Part shown: positions 54,919-62,257 of the stretch, one piece after another
Layout: every line of letters begins with the position of its first letter
How positions within the stretch are numbered: the first letter of the stretch is position 1
Source of the DNA: Variovorax jilinensis
GTDB taxonomy: Bacteria; Pseudomonadota; Gammaproteobacteria; Burkholderiales; Burkholderiaceae_C
DNA length: 64,000 nucleotides
Direction of reading: 5' to 3'
Assembly: GCF_030316885.1 (NCBI RefSeq)
Contig: NZ_JASZYQ010000004.1
Span: 248,001-312,000, forward strand
Program-made: the position numbers and the translations under genes
The notes under the pieces: generated by a model
Told to the model about the DNA's origin: nothing
Database searches by the model: none
The model's input: the letters and a program-made list of their open reading frames with translations, nothing else

Positions 54919-55398
54919 ATGAAAATCCAGAAAGACACCGCGGTCACGCTCCGCTTCAAGGTGGCCGATGCGGTCACGAACCAGCTCCTCGACGAGGGCA
55001 AGAGCCCCATGGTCTATCTGCACGGCGGCTACGACAACACCTTTCCGAAGATCGAGGCAGCGCTCGAAGGCAAGGAGCAGGGCTTCCAGGCCACCATCCA
55101 CCTGGCGCCCGAGGACGCCTTCGGCGCGCGCGACGAAGCATTGCTGCGCACCATCCCGAAGAGCGAGTTCCCGCCCGGCGTGAAGGTCGGCGGCCAGCTC
55201 GAGGGGCGCGACGACCAGGGCGAGGCCCACGTGTTCACGGTGGTCAAGATCAAGGGGCCGCAGGTGCTGCTCGACGGCAACCATCCGCTGGCCGGGAAGT
55301 CGCTGAAGTTCAGCCTGACCGTGACCGGCGTGCGTGCCGCTAGCGCGGAAGAGATTGCGCATCGCCATGTGCATGGCGAGCACGGTCACCATCACTGA
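54919..55398 (+). CDS. slyD: SlyD-like FKBP-type peptidyl-prolyl isomerase
   Basis: The 159-residue protein has an FKBP core interrupted by the insert-in-flap domain typical of SlyD (PMVYLHGGYDNTFPKIEAALEGKEQG, APEDAFGARDEALL). It has a short metal-binding end HRHVHGEHGHHH. SlyD isomerises proline bonds, acts as a chaperone and binds nickel. The ATG at 54919 (MKIQKDTAVTLRFKV) is the family start. The helicase gene is divergent. The 3' end overlaps a small convergent open frame. Confidence 0.88.
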   Translation: MKIQKDTAVTLRFKVADAVTNQLLDEGKSPMVYLHGGYDNTFPKIEAALEGKEQGFQATIHLAPEDAFGARDEALLRTIPKSEFPPGVKVGGQLEGRDDQGEAHVFTVVKIKGPQVLLDGNHPLAGKSLKFSLTVTGVRAASAEEIAHRHVHGEHGHHH

Positions 55399-55633
55399 CG
55401 CCGCTTCGGGCCGCCATCACGACGGCCGTACCGAGTTCCTTCATCAGCGCGCGTTCGACGACCACCAGGCGCGCAAAGCTCTCGAGTTCCGCCTCACTGG
55501 GCCCCGGCCCGGCGCCTTGCAGCTGTTCGCGGAACGCGCCCACGATCCGCTCGTGCGCGAGCAGGCGCGTTCCGCTCGCGGTGGCCGCCACGCTGCGCAG
55601 GGTGGCGACTTCGGCGTCGAATGAGCGATCCAT
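55340..55633 (-). CDS. Small hypothetical protein overlapping the slyD 3' end
   Basis: This is a 97-residue helical frame (MDRSFDAEVATLRSVAATAS, then AELESFARLVVVERALMKEL). It overlaps slyD by 59 bp on the opposite strand and is divergent from pirin. Codon usage is plausible and the hydrophobic heptad pattern looks protein-like, but I recognise no family. The frame continues to 55741 without better starts. Treat it as tentative. Confidence 0.45.
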   Translation of the reverse strand: MDRSFDAEVATLRSVAATASGTRLLAHERIVGAFREQLQGAGPGPSEAELESFARLVVVERALMKELGTAVVMAARSGVSDGDRARHAHGDAQSLPR

Positions 55634-55785
55634 CCCGGGTATCCAGTTTCTGGTTGAACGAAGCCGCGAGTCTGAGCAAAGTGACGCCCGCGGTGTGTAG
55701 GCCGAAAGCTTGCGTTGATGCCCCGAGGCCTCATATGTCACGGATCGGCCCTCCGATCGCGGGCCCCAACGAAAGTGCCACCACC

Positions 55786-56853
55786 ATGAACGCTTCCAGC
55801 CCCATCGTGCAGATCCAGGCCCTGGGCTTCCCCTGGGCCACCATCGACCCCTTCCTGTTCTGCGTCTACCACGACGACGCCTATCCGCGCGCCAACGCGC
55901 AGATGGGGCCGGACAGCCCGCTCGCGGGCCGCGACCTGGGCCAGGACTTCAGCCGCAAGGACGGCTGGAGCATGTACCACGGCCGTACCGTCCCGGGCTT
56001 TCCGGGCCACCCGCACCGCGGCTTCGAGACCGTGACCGTGGTGCGCAAGGGCCTCATCGACCACTCGGATTCGCTCGGCGCGACCGCGCGCTTCGGCGGC
56101 GGCGACGTGCAGTGGCTGACCGCCGGCAAGGGCATCGTGCATTCCGAAATGTTCCCGCTGCTCGACGCCGCGGCGCCGAATCCGCTCGAGCTGTTCCAGA
56201 TCTGGCTCAACCTGCCCGCGCGCAGCAAGATGGCCGATCCGCACTTCACGATGTTCTGGTCCGAGGACATGCCGCACTTCACGGCCACCGATGCCGAAGG
56301 CCGCCAGACCGAGGTCGCCAGCGTCGCGGGTCGGATCGGGCCGATCGACGGCGAACCGGGTGCGGGCGGCCCGCTCGCGCCACCGCCGGATTCCTGGGCC
56401 TCGCAGCCCGAAGCCGACCTCGCGATCTGGACCCTCCGCATGGCGCCCGGCGCGCGCTGGACGCTGCCGGCCGCCAGCGGGCCGGACACGCGGCGCAGCC
56501 TCTACTTCTTCAAGGGCCGCTCGGTCGGCGTCGCCGGCCAGACGATCGACCGGCACGCCGCGATCGAGCTGCGCGCCGATGCCGCGGTCGAGCTCGTCAA
56601 CGGCGACGAGACCGCCGAGTTCCTGGTGCTGCAGGGCCGTCCGATCGGCGAACCGGTCGCCCAGTACGGCCCGTTCGTGATGAACACCCAGGCCGAGATC
56701 GCACAGGCGATGGCCGACTACCGCCGCACCCAGTTCGGTGGCTGGCCCTTTGCCGACGAGGCTCCGGTGCACGGGCGCGATCCGTCGCGTTTCGCGCGCC
56801 ACCCGGACGGGCGCGAGGACCGGCCGCTCGAGCGGGCGTCGATCGAGGGTTGA
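55786..56853 (+). CDS. Pirin family protein
   Basis: Pirins are cupin-fold metal proteins, and some oxidise quercetin or act as redox-linked regulators. The 355-residue protein has the N-terminal cupin motif PHRGFETVTVVRKGLIDHSDSLG and QWLTAGKGIVHSEMFP, with the His/His/His/Glu metal set. A second cupin-like half follows, with LYFFKGRSVGV. It is longer than typical pirins (about 230-290), with an extra region at about residues 170-215. The ATG at 55786 is favoured over the long upstream frame because homology begins there. Confidence 0.85.
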   Translation: MNASSPIVQIQALGFPWATIDPFLFCVYHDDAYPRANAQMGPDSPLAGRDLGQDFSRKDGWSMYHGRTVPGFPGHPHRGFETVTVVRKGLIDHSDSLGATARFGGGDVQWLTAGKGIVHSEMFPLLDAAAPNPLELFQIWLNLPARSKMADPHFTMFWSEDMPHFTATDAEGRQTEVASVAGRIGPIDGEPGAGGPLAPPPDSWASQPEADLAIWTLRMAPGARWTLPAASGPDTRRSLYFFKGRSVGVAGQTIDRHAAIELRADAAVELVNGDETAEFLVLQGRPIGEPVAQYGPFVMNTQAEIAQAMADYRRTQFGGWPFADEAPVHGRDPSRFARHPDGREDRPLERASIEG

Positions 56854-57008
56854 GGCCTTCGGTCGGCCGCCGGGCGAGCAAATTCGCAATGCGCTGACGA
56901 TGATCAGTAAAAGATTTCCTGCTCTCGATATCGTGTCCAAGTGAAGCCGAACGTTGTTTGGCGAGCCATTTCGGCCTGCCTCGACAACGGTTTCATGAGG
57001 AAATCGAG

Positions 57009-57431
57009 ATGGAAAGAAATGCACGACGAATTCACCCGCTCCTCGCCCGCCTGGCGGGTTGCGCACTGATCGCGGTTCTTTCGGTGGCCGCGGTCGGTGA
57101 AGCGGAAGCCAGCCGAGGCACCCTCCGTTTCAAGGGCAGCATCGTGGCCTCGCCCCATGGCGTCGCTCTGGCTGCTTCGACGTTGCCGGTGCGCCATGAA
57201 GACTCGGCGCGGGGCGTCGAAGTGATGTTCTCGGACCCCCACGGCCAGAGCCCCAGCGCCCAGGTGCACGCCGAAGGTCCGGGCGGATTTCCCGTCGACC
57301 TGCGCTGCATCGATGTCGAGCGCGCACCTGCGGGCGGCTGCCTGCTCGGCTCGACCGGAGGCCGGCTCGCGGTCGCGGCTCCGACCGTGCGCCCGGACGG
57401 CGCTTCGATCATGACCGTCTCCTACGACTGA
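57009..57431 (+). CDS. Exported hypothetical protein (fimbrial-subunit-like start)
   Basis: This 140-residue protein has a signal peptide (ARLAGCALIAVLSVAAVGEAEA). The mature part begins RGTLRFKGSIVASPHGVAL, like the first strand of chaperone-usher fimbrial subunits, but it is shorter and no usher or chaperone gene is nearby. It contains a cysteine pair (LRCIDVERAPAGGCLL). The Shine-Dalgarno GAGGAAAT is good. Its 3' end overlaps that of the convergent LysR gene by 10 bp. Function unknown. Confidence 0.65.
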   Translation: MERNARRIHPLLARLAGCALIAVLSVAAVGEAEASRGTLRFKGSIVASPHGVALAASTLPVRHEDSARGVEVMFSDPHGQSPSAQVHAEGPGGFPVDLRCIDVERAPAGGCLLGSTGGRLAVAAPTVRPDGASIMTVSYD

Positions 57432-58309
57432 GCCATCTCCGCGATCAGCGCCCAGACCCGCTGCGCCAGCGGCGCGGGCGCCCGGTTGCGCCGATGCACG
57501 AGCATGATCGAACGCTGCACCCTCGGCACGAGCGGGCGCATCGCCAGCGGCGCCAGCCCGCCCGGCGGCATCGCGAGGGCCGGCATCACGCTGATGCCGA
57601 TGCCCTGCTCGACCATCCGGAAAACGGTGGTCGGGTGGCCCACCTGCTGGCGCACCACGCAGCGCGCGCCGTGCGCGGCCAGCGCCTCGTCGATCAGGCG
57701 CCGACTGCCCGAGGCGTGATCGAGCAGCACCAGGGCCTCGCCGTCCAGCGCCGACCAGCGCACCGAGGCGCGCCCGTCGAGCCGGTGGCCGGGCGGCAGC
57801 ACGAGGCAGAAGGGATCGTCGAGGATGGCCTCGCAATGCAGGTCGTCGACCGAGGGCGGCTCGACCACGACGCCGAAGTCGACCTCGCCCGCACGCACGC
57901 TGTCGAGCACGTCCTGCTGGATGCGGTCGAGCAGCACCAGTTCGATCTCGGGCTCTCGGCGCGCGCATTCGGCGATGCAGGCCGGCATCAGGTTGGCCGA
58001 CAGCGTCGGGCTGCTCGCCACCCGCACCTTTCCGCGCCGCGCACCAGCCATGCCGTGGACCTCGGCCAGGGCCTGGTCGAGCTCGTCGAGCACGCGGTCG
58101 AGGCGCAGCGCCAGCGACTGGCCGGCCTCGGTCAGCACCACCTCGCGAGTGGTGCGGTCGAGCAGCTTGAGGCCGAGCTGGGTCTCGAGCTCGATCACCG
58201 CCCGACTCACGGCCGGCTGACTGAGGCCGACCTCGTCGCCCGCGCGGCTGAAGTTGCGCCCCTCGGCGATGGCACGGAAGACACGCAGCTGGCGCAGGCT
58301 CACATTCAT
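57422..58309 (-). CDS. LysR family transcriptional regulator
   Basis: The 295-residue regulator has an N-terminal HTH (LRQLRVFRAIAEGRNFSRAGDEVGLSQPAVSRAVIELE) and a periplasmic-binding-like effector domain (from VRVASSPTLSANLMPACIAE). It is divergent from a BASS-family transporter gene, which it probably regulates, as usual for LysR. A 13-bp inverted repeat lies in the 71-bp intergenic region. The ATG at 58309 is the standard start. Confidence 0.92.
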   Translation of the reverse strand: MNVSLRQLRVFRAIAEGRNFSRAGDEVGLSQPAVSRAVIELETQLGLKLLDRTTREVVLTEAGQSLALRLDRVLDELDQALAEVHGMAGARRGKVRVASSPTLSANLMPACIAECARREPEIELVLLDRIQQDVLDSVRAGEVDFGVVVEPPSVDDLHCEAILDDPFCLVLPPGHRLDGRASVRWSALDGEALVLLDHASGSRRLIDEALAAHGARCVVRQQVGHPTTVFRMVEQGIGISVMPALAMPPGGLAPLAMRPLVPRVQRSIMLVHRRNRAPAPLAQRVWALIAEMAQS

Positions 58310-58323
58310 GCGTCGAAATGATA

Positions 58324-58336
58324 TATCTATCAGATA
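58324..58336. promoter_or_regulatory. Inverted repeat, candidate LysR operator
   Basis: TATC-N5-GATA is a perfect inverted repeat in an AT-rich patch between the divergent lysR and transporter genes. It resembles the T-N11-A form of LysR sites. Confidence 0.45.
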
Positions 58337-58380
58337 AATCCATTTCTCTTTTGAATGCCGAAGGCGTCCAATCAGCGCCC

Positions 58381-59382
58381 ATGGCACGTTCACGCTACCT
58401 CCCCGACAACTTCACCCTGGCACTGGTCACCACGGTCGTGCTGGCCAGCCTGTGGCCGGCAAGCGGCGTCACCGGACAATTCTTCGAGCGCCTCACGACG
58501 GTGGCGATCGGCCTGCTGTTCTTCCTGCATGGCGCCAAGCTCTCGCGCGAGGCGGTGCTAGGCGGCATCACGCACTGGCGACTGCATCTGCTGGTGTTCG
58601 GCGCCACCTTCGTGATGTTCCCGCTGCTGGGGCTGGCGCTCAAGCCCGTGCTGTCGCCGCTGGTCACGCCGGAGCTCTATACGGGCGTGCTGTTCCTCTG
58701 CGTGCTGCCGGCCACCGTGCAGTCGGCCATCGCCTTCACTTCGATGGCGCGCGGCAACATCCCGGCCGCCGTGTGCAGTGCCTCGGCCTCGACCATGCTG
58801 GGGGTCTTCATCACGCCGCCGCTGGTCAATCTGATCGTGCTGCCGCAGGGCGGAGCGGGCGCCTCGTTCGATGCCATCGGCCGCATCGTGCTGCAGCTCA
58901 TGGTGCCCTTCATCGTGGGCCACCTGCTGCGCCCATGGATCGGCGCCTGGGTCAAGCGCCGCGCCTCGGTGCTCACGCTGGTCGATCGCGGCTCGATCCT
59001 GCTGGTGGTCTACACGGCCTTCAGCGCGGCCGTCATCCAGGGCCTGTGGAAGCAGGTGCCGATCAGCGCCCTGATCGGCCTGCTGGTGGTCTGTGCCGTG
59101 CTGCTGGCGCTCGCGCTGGTACTCACGACCTGGGGCGCGCGCGCCCTCGGCTTCGACAAGGAGGACGAGATCACGATCGTGTTCTGCGGCTCCAAGAAGA
59201 GCCTGGCCAGCGGCATCCCGATGGCGCAGGTGCTGTTCGCCACGCATGCCGTCGGCGCCATCGTGCTGCCGCTGATGCTGTTCCACCAGATGCAGCTGAT
59301 GGTCTGCGCGGTGCTGGCGCAGCGCTACGCGCGGCGCAAGACAGAGGCATTCGAAGCCGTAGCACCCAAGCGGCCGGCCTGA
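58381..59382 (+). CDS. Bile acid:sodium symporter family protein (SBF-like, YfeH type)
   Basis: This 333-residue membrane protein has about ten helices and the SBF-like/BASS motifs: GLLFFLHGAKLSREAV, LPATVQSAIAFTSMARGN, ITPPLVNL and FCGSKKSLASGIPMAQ. Members carry organic anions such as bile acids or small keto acids with sodium. The ligand is unknown. Starts exist at 58318 (ATG) and 58381 (ATG). The latter begins at MARSRYLPDNFTLAL and leaves room for the LysR operator. Convergent with the aldo/keto reductase gene across a dispersed repeat. Confidence 0.85.
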   Translation: MARSRYLPDNFTLALVTTVVLASLWPASGVTGQFFERLTTVAIGLLFFLHGAKLSREAVLGGITHWRLHLLVFGATFVMFPLLGLALKPVLSPLVTPELYTGVLFLCVLPATVQSAIAFTSMARGNIPAAVCSASASTMLGVFITPPLVNLIVLPQGGAGASFDAIGRIVLQLMVPFIVGHLLRPWIGAWVKRRASVLTLVDRGSILLVVYTAFSAAVIQGLWKQVPISALIGLLVVCAVLLALALVLTTWGARALGFDKEDEITIVFCGSKKSLASGIPMAQVLFATHAVGAIVLPLMLFHQMQLMVCAVLAQRYARRKTEAFEAVAPKRPA

Positions 59383-59400
59383 TCGGACCGACTTCCTTCC

Positions 59401-59484
59401 AGGGATACCGCGGCACCGGCTTTGCCGGGCCGCTGGTATCGCCCCCTGGAGGGGGAGGCGCCGCAGGCGCCTCGGGGGTGACGC
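59401..59484 (+). repeat. Dispersed intergenic repeat, copy 4
   Basis: This copy has AGGGATACCGCGGCACC, GCCGGGCCGCTGGTATCG and CCCCCTGGAGGGGG. It matches the minus-strand reading of copy 1 almost base for base in the first 50 bp. It lies between two convergent genes and may serve as a terminator-like hairpin. Confidence 0.75.
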
Positions 59485-60495
59485 CTACCTCGGAGCGTCG
59501 CCCTTGCGGAACTCCGCCGTGAGCGCGTCCAGCTTTTCCTTGAGCCCCGCATCGAGCACGTACTCGGCCGCCGCCAGCGTGGCGTCGAGCTGCTCGGGGC
59601 GACTGGCGCCGAGCAGCGGCGCCGTGATGAGCGGATTCGCCATCACCCAGGCCACCGCGAGCGTCGACAGCGCGACCCCGGCCTCGTCGGCCAGCGCCTG
59701 CAGCTGCGCCACGGCGGCAAAGCTGCGGTCGTTCCAGTAGCGGTCCTGGTACATGGCGCCGGCCGTGCCGAGCGTGAAGCGTGAGTTGTCGCCGGGCTTG
59801 GCCTCGGCCTTGTACTTGCCGGTCAGCAGGCCACCTGCGAGCGGGTTGTAGGGGATCACGCCCAGCCCTTCCTCGGCCGCGAGCGGCAGCAGCTCGCGCT
59901 CGATCTCGCGGAACAGCAGGCTGTAGCGCGGCTGCACGCTGACCAGCTGCGTGAGCCGGCGCAGCTCGGCCCGGCCGATGGCCCGCGCCAGCCGGTACGA
60001 GAGGAAGTTCGACACCCCGATGTAGCGCGCGCGCCCCGAGCGCACGATGACATCGAGCGCCTCGAGGCTCTCGTCGAGTGGCGTGTGGGGATCGTCGTGG
60101 TGCAGCTGGTAGAGGTCGACGTGGTCGGTCTGCAGCCGCTCGAGCGAGGCGTCGATGGCGTCGAGCAGGTGCTTGCGCGAGTTGCCCTGGTCCCAGCTGT
60201 GGGGGCCGACCTTGTTGGCGGCCTTGGTCGCGATGATGAAGTCGGCGCGCCGGCTCGAACCCTTGGCGCGCAGCCAGCGGCCGATGATCTCCTCGGTGCG
60301 GCCCGCTGTCTCGACCGTGCCGCCGAGCGGATAGACGTCGGCCGTATCGAGGAAGTTGATGCCGCCCTCTGCCGCGCAGTCGAGGATCCGATGGGACACG
60401 GCCTCGTCGGTCTGCAAGCCGAAGGTCATGGTGCCGAGCGCGAGCTTCGAGACAGTGAGGCCGGTGCGGCCGAGGCGGGTGGTGGGAATGCTCAT
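59485..60495 (-). CDS. Aldo/keto reductase
   Basis: This 336-residue TIM-barrel NADPH oxidoreductase has the catalytic tetrad visible: Asp50 and Tyr55 in NFLDTADVYPLG, Lys91 in IIATKAANK, and His132 in DLYQLHHDDPH. The cofactor motif YNPLAGGLLTGKY is present. Substrate unknown. The start is ATG at 60495 (MSIPTTRLGRTGLTVSKL). A 90-bp gap separates it from the Lrp gene upstream on the same strand, so it may or may not share that transcript. Confidence 0.9.
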   Translation of the reverse strand: MSIPTTRLGRTGLTVSKLALGTMTFGLQTDEAVSHRILDCAAEGGINFLDTADVYPLGGTVETAGRTEEIIGRWLRAKGSSRRADFIIATKAANKVGPHSWDQGNSRKHLLDAIDASLERLQTDHVDLYQLHHDDPHTPLDESLEALDVIVRSGRARYIGVSNFLSYRLARAIGRAELRRLTQLVSVQPRYSLLFREIERELLPLAAEEGLGVIPYNPLAGGLLTGKYKAEAKPGDNSRFTLGTAGAMYQDRYWNDRSFAAVAQLQALADEAGVALSTLAVAWVMANPLITAPLLGASRPEQLDATLAAAEYVLDAGLKEKLDALTAEFRKGDAPR

Positions 60496-60582
60496 GGCGG
60501 TGCGAGGCTCCTGGCGCTGGACAGCCGTCGATCATAGGCAGCGAGGCGGGTTTCTGCTGGCGCGGCGCGCAGCGCGCCGGCC

Positions 60583-61008
60583 CTACCGGTACGTCGCGAG
60601 GTGGATGCTGGTCTCGGTGCCCCGGATTCCCTTCAGCAGCCGGATCCGCTCCAGCACCTGCGACAGCTCGGCCATCGAGCCTGCGCGCAGTTCCGCGAGC
60701 AGGTCCCAGCGGCCGTTGGTGTCGTGCAGGGCGGCGACGCCGGGCTCGCCGAGCAGGCTCGCGATCACGCCACGGGTCTGGTTGCCCTCGACCTGGATTC
60801 CCATCCAGGCGCGGATCTCGTCGGCGCGCGCGTCGGGCCGCAGCTGCACGGTGTAGCCGACGATCACGCCCGCATCCTCGAGCTTGCGCAGGCGATTGCC
60901 GACCGTGCCGCGCGAGACCGCGAGCTTCTGCGCCAGCGTCGCGACCGGCAGGCGGGCATCGCGGCGCAGCAAGGCGATCAGCCGATGGTCGAGGTCGTCG
61001 ATGTCCAT
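60583..61008 (-). CDS. Lrp/AsnC family transcriptional regulator
   Basis: The 141-residue regulator has a DNA-binding HTH (DDLDHRLIALLRRDARLPVATLAQKLAVSRGTVGNRL) and a RAM ligand-binding domain. Members sense amino acids. It is divergent from an ornithine cyclodeaminase gene, which it probably controls. A perfect palindrome between them is the likely operator. The ATG at 61008 is chosen as the family start, and the upstream extension passes through that operator. Confidence 0.92.
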   Translation of the reverse strand: MDIDDLDHRLIALLRRDARLPVATLAQKLAVSRGTVGNRLRKLEDAGVIVGYTVQLRPDARADEIRAWMGIQVEGNQTRGVIASLLGEPGVAALHDTNGRWDLLAELRAGSMAELSQVLERIRLLKGIRGTETSIHLATYR

Positions 61009-61022
61009 ATCGCCAGTTTGCC

Positions 61023-61037
61023 CTGTCGTTTCGACAG
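61023..61037. promoter_or_regulatory. Perfect palindrome, candidate Lrp-type operator
   Basis: CTGTCG-TTT-CGACAG is a perfect 6-bp inverted repeat with a 3-bp spacer. It lies 15 bp upstream of the Lrp gene start and about 109 bp upstream of the cyclodeaminase start. The position suits autoregulation and control of the divergent gene. Confidence 0.65.
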
Positions 61038-61145
61038 TTGCCACCGCGTTTCGCCGCAGTGTTGGCGCTTCCGACTGGCGCACGGCGGGCACAGACTAGA
61101 TGCCGGTCGCTCCGATCGTTCGTCCCCATTCACGCAGGTGCCGCC

Positions 61146-62243
61146 ATGCAGAACCGCCCAGCCTCATCGACCCTCCACCTCGGCGCGCGGGACGTGGCGT
61201 GCCTGGTCGCACGCAAGGGCCTCGCCGCGTGCATCGCGGAGGTCGCGCAGCGCATCGGGCAGGACTTCATGCGCTGGCCGGCCTTCGACAAGTGCGCGCG
61301 GATCGCGAGCCATTCGAAGGACGGCGTGATCGAGCTGATGCCGATCGCCGACCCGACGCTGTATGCATTCAAGTACGTCAACGGGCATCCGTCGAATCCG
61401 CGGTCCGGCCTGCCGACCGTGATGGCCTTCGGCCTGCTGGCCGATGTCGCGACCGGCGCGCCGCTGCTGCTGGCCGAGATGGCCCTGGCGACCGCGATCC
61501 GCACCGCCGCCACCTCGGCATTGGCCGCGCGCGCACTGGCGCGCCGCGACAGCCGCAGCATGGCGCTGATCGGCAACGGCGCGCAGAGCGAGTTCCAGGC
61601 CGTGGCCTTCCACCAGATGCTCGGCATACGAACGCTGCGCCTGTTCGACACCGACACCGGCGCCACGGCCCGGCTGCTGCGCAACCTGCAGCCATGGCGT
61701 GCGCAAGGCCTCGAGACGATCGTCTGCGGCAGCACGGCCGAAGCCGTGCGCGGCGCCGACATCGTGACCACCGCGACGGCCGACAAGCGGCTCGCGACCA
61801 TCCTCGCGCCCGAGATGATCGAAGCAGGCATGCACCTCAACGCCATCGGCGGCGACTGCCCCGGCAAGACCGAACTGCATGCCCAGGTGCTGCGCGATGC
61901 TGCGGTGTTCGTCGAGTACGCGCCGCAGACCCGGATCGAGGGCGAGCTGCAGCAGCTGCCGCCCGACTCCCCCGCGACCGAGCTGTGGCGCGTGCTGCGT
62001 GGCGACCATCCGGGGCGTCGCGATGCCGCACAGGTCACGGTCTTCGATTCGGTCGGCTTCGCGCTCGAGGACTATTCGACCTTGTGCTTCCTGCAGGCCG
62101 CGGCGCTCGAGTTCGGCATCGGCGAGCGCCTGCAGCTGGTGCCCCGGATGGCGGACCCGAAGGACCTGTTCGGGCTGATCGCCGATGCTTCGGAGCGCGC
62201 GCCTGCAGCGCCGGTCCTCGCGCACGAAGCCGCCATGGCCTGA
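61146..62243 (+). CDS. Ornithine cyclodeaminase family protein
   Basis: This 365-residue NAD-dependent enzyme of the OCD/mu-crystallin family has substrate and cofactor segments KYVNGHPSNPRSGLPTVMAF, LATAIRTAATSALAARAL, LIGNGAQSEFQ and the catalytic-Asp region FDSVGFALEDYSTLCF. The classic reaction turns ornithine into proline plus ammonia. Other members reduce imines or make amino acid variants. The length is at the long (bacterial ornithine cyclodeaminase) end. The pairing with an Lrp regulator supports a role in amino acid use. Confidence 0.88.
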   Translation: MQNRPASSTLHLGARDVACLVARKGLAACIAEVAQRIGQDFMRWPAFDKCARIASHSKDGVIELMPIADPTLYAFKYVNGHPSNPRSGLPTVMAFGLLADVATGAPLLLAEMALATAIRTAATSALAARALARRDSRSMALIGNGAQSEFQAVAFHQMLGIRTLRLFDTDTGATARLLRNLQPWRAQGLETIVCGSTAEAVRGADIVTTATADKRLATILAPEMIEAGMHLNAIGGDCPGKTELHAQVLRDAAVFVEYAPQTRIEGELQQLPPDSPATELWRVLRGDHPGRRDAAQVTVFDSVGFALEDYSTLCFLQAAALEFGIGERLQLVPRMADPKDLFGLIADASERAPAAPVLAHEAAMA

Positions 62244-62257
62244 GGCCGGCGCCCTCG

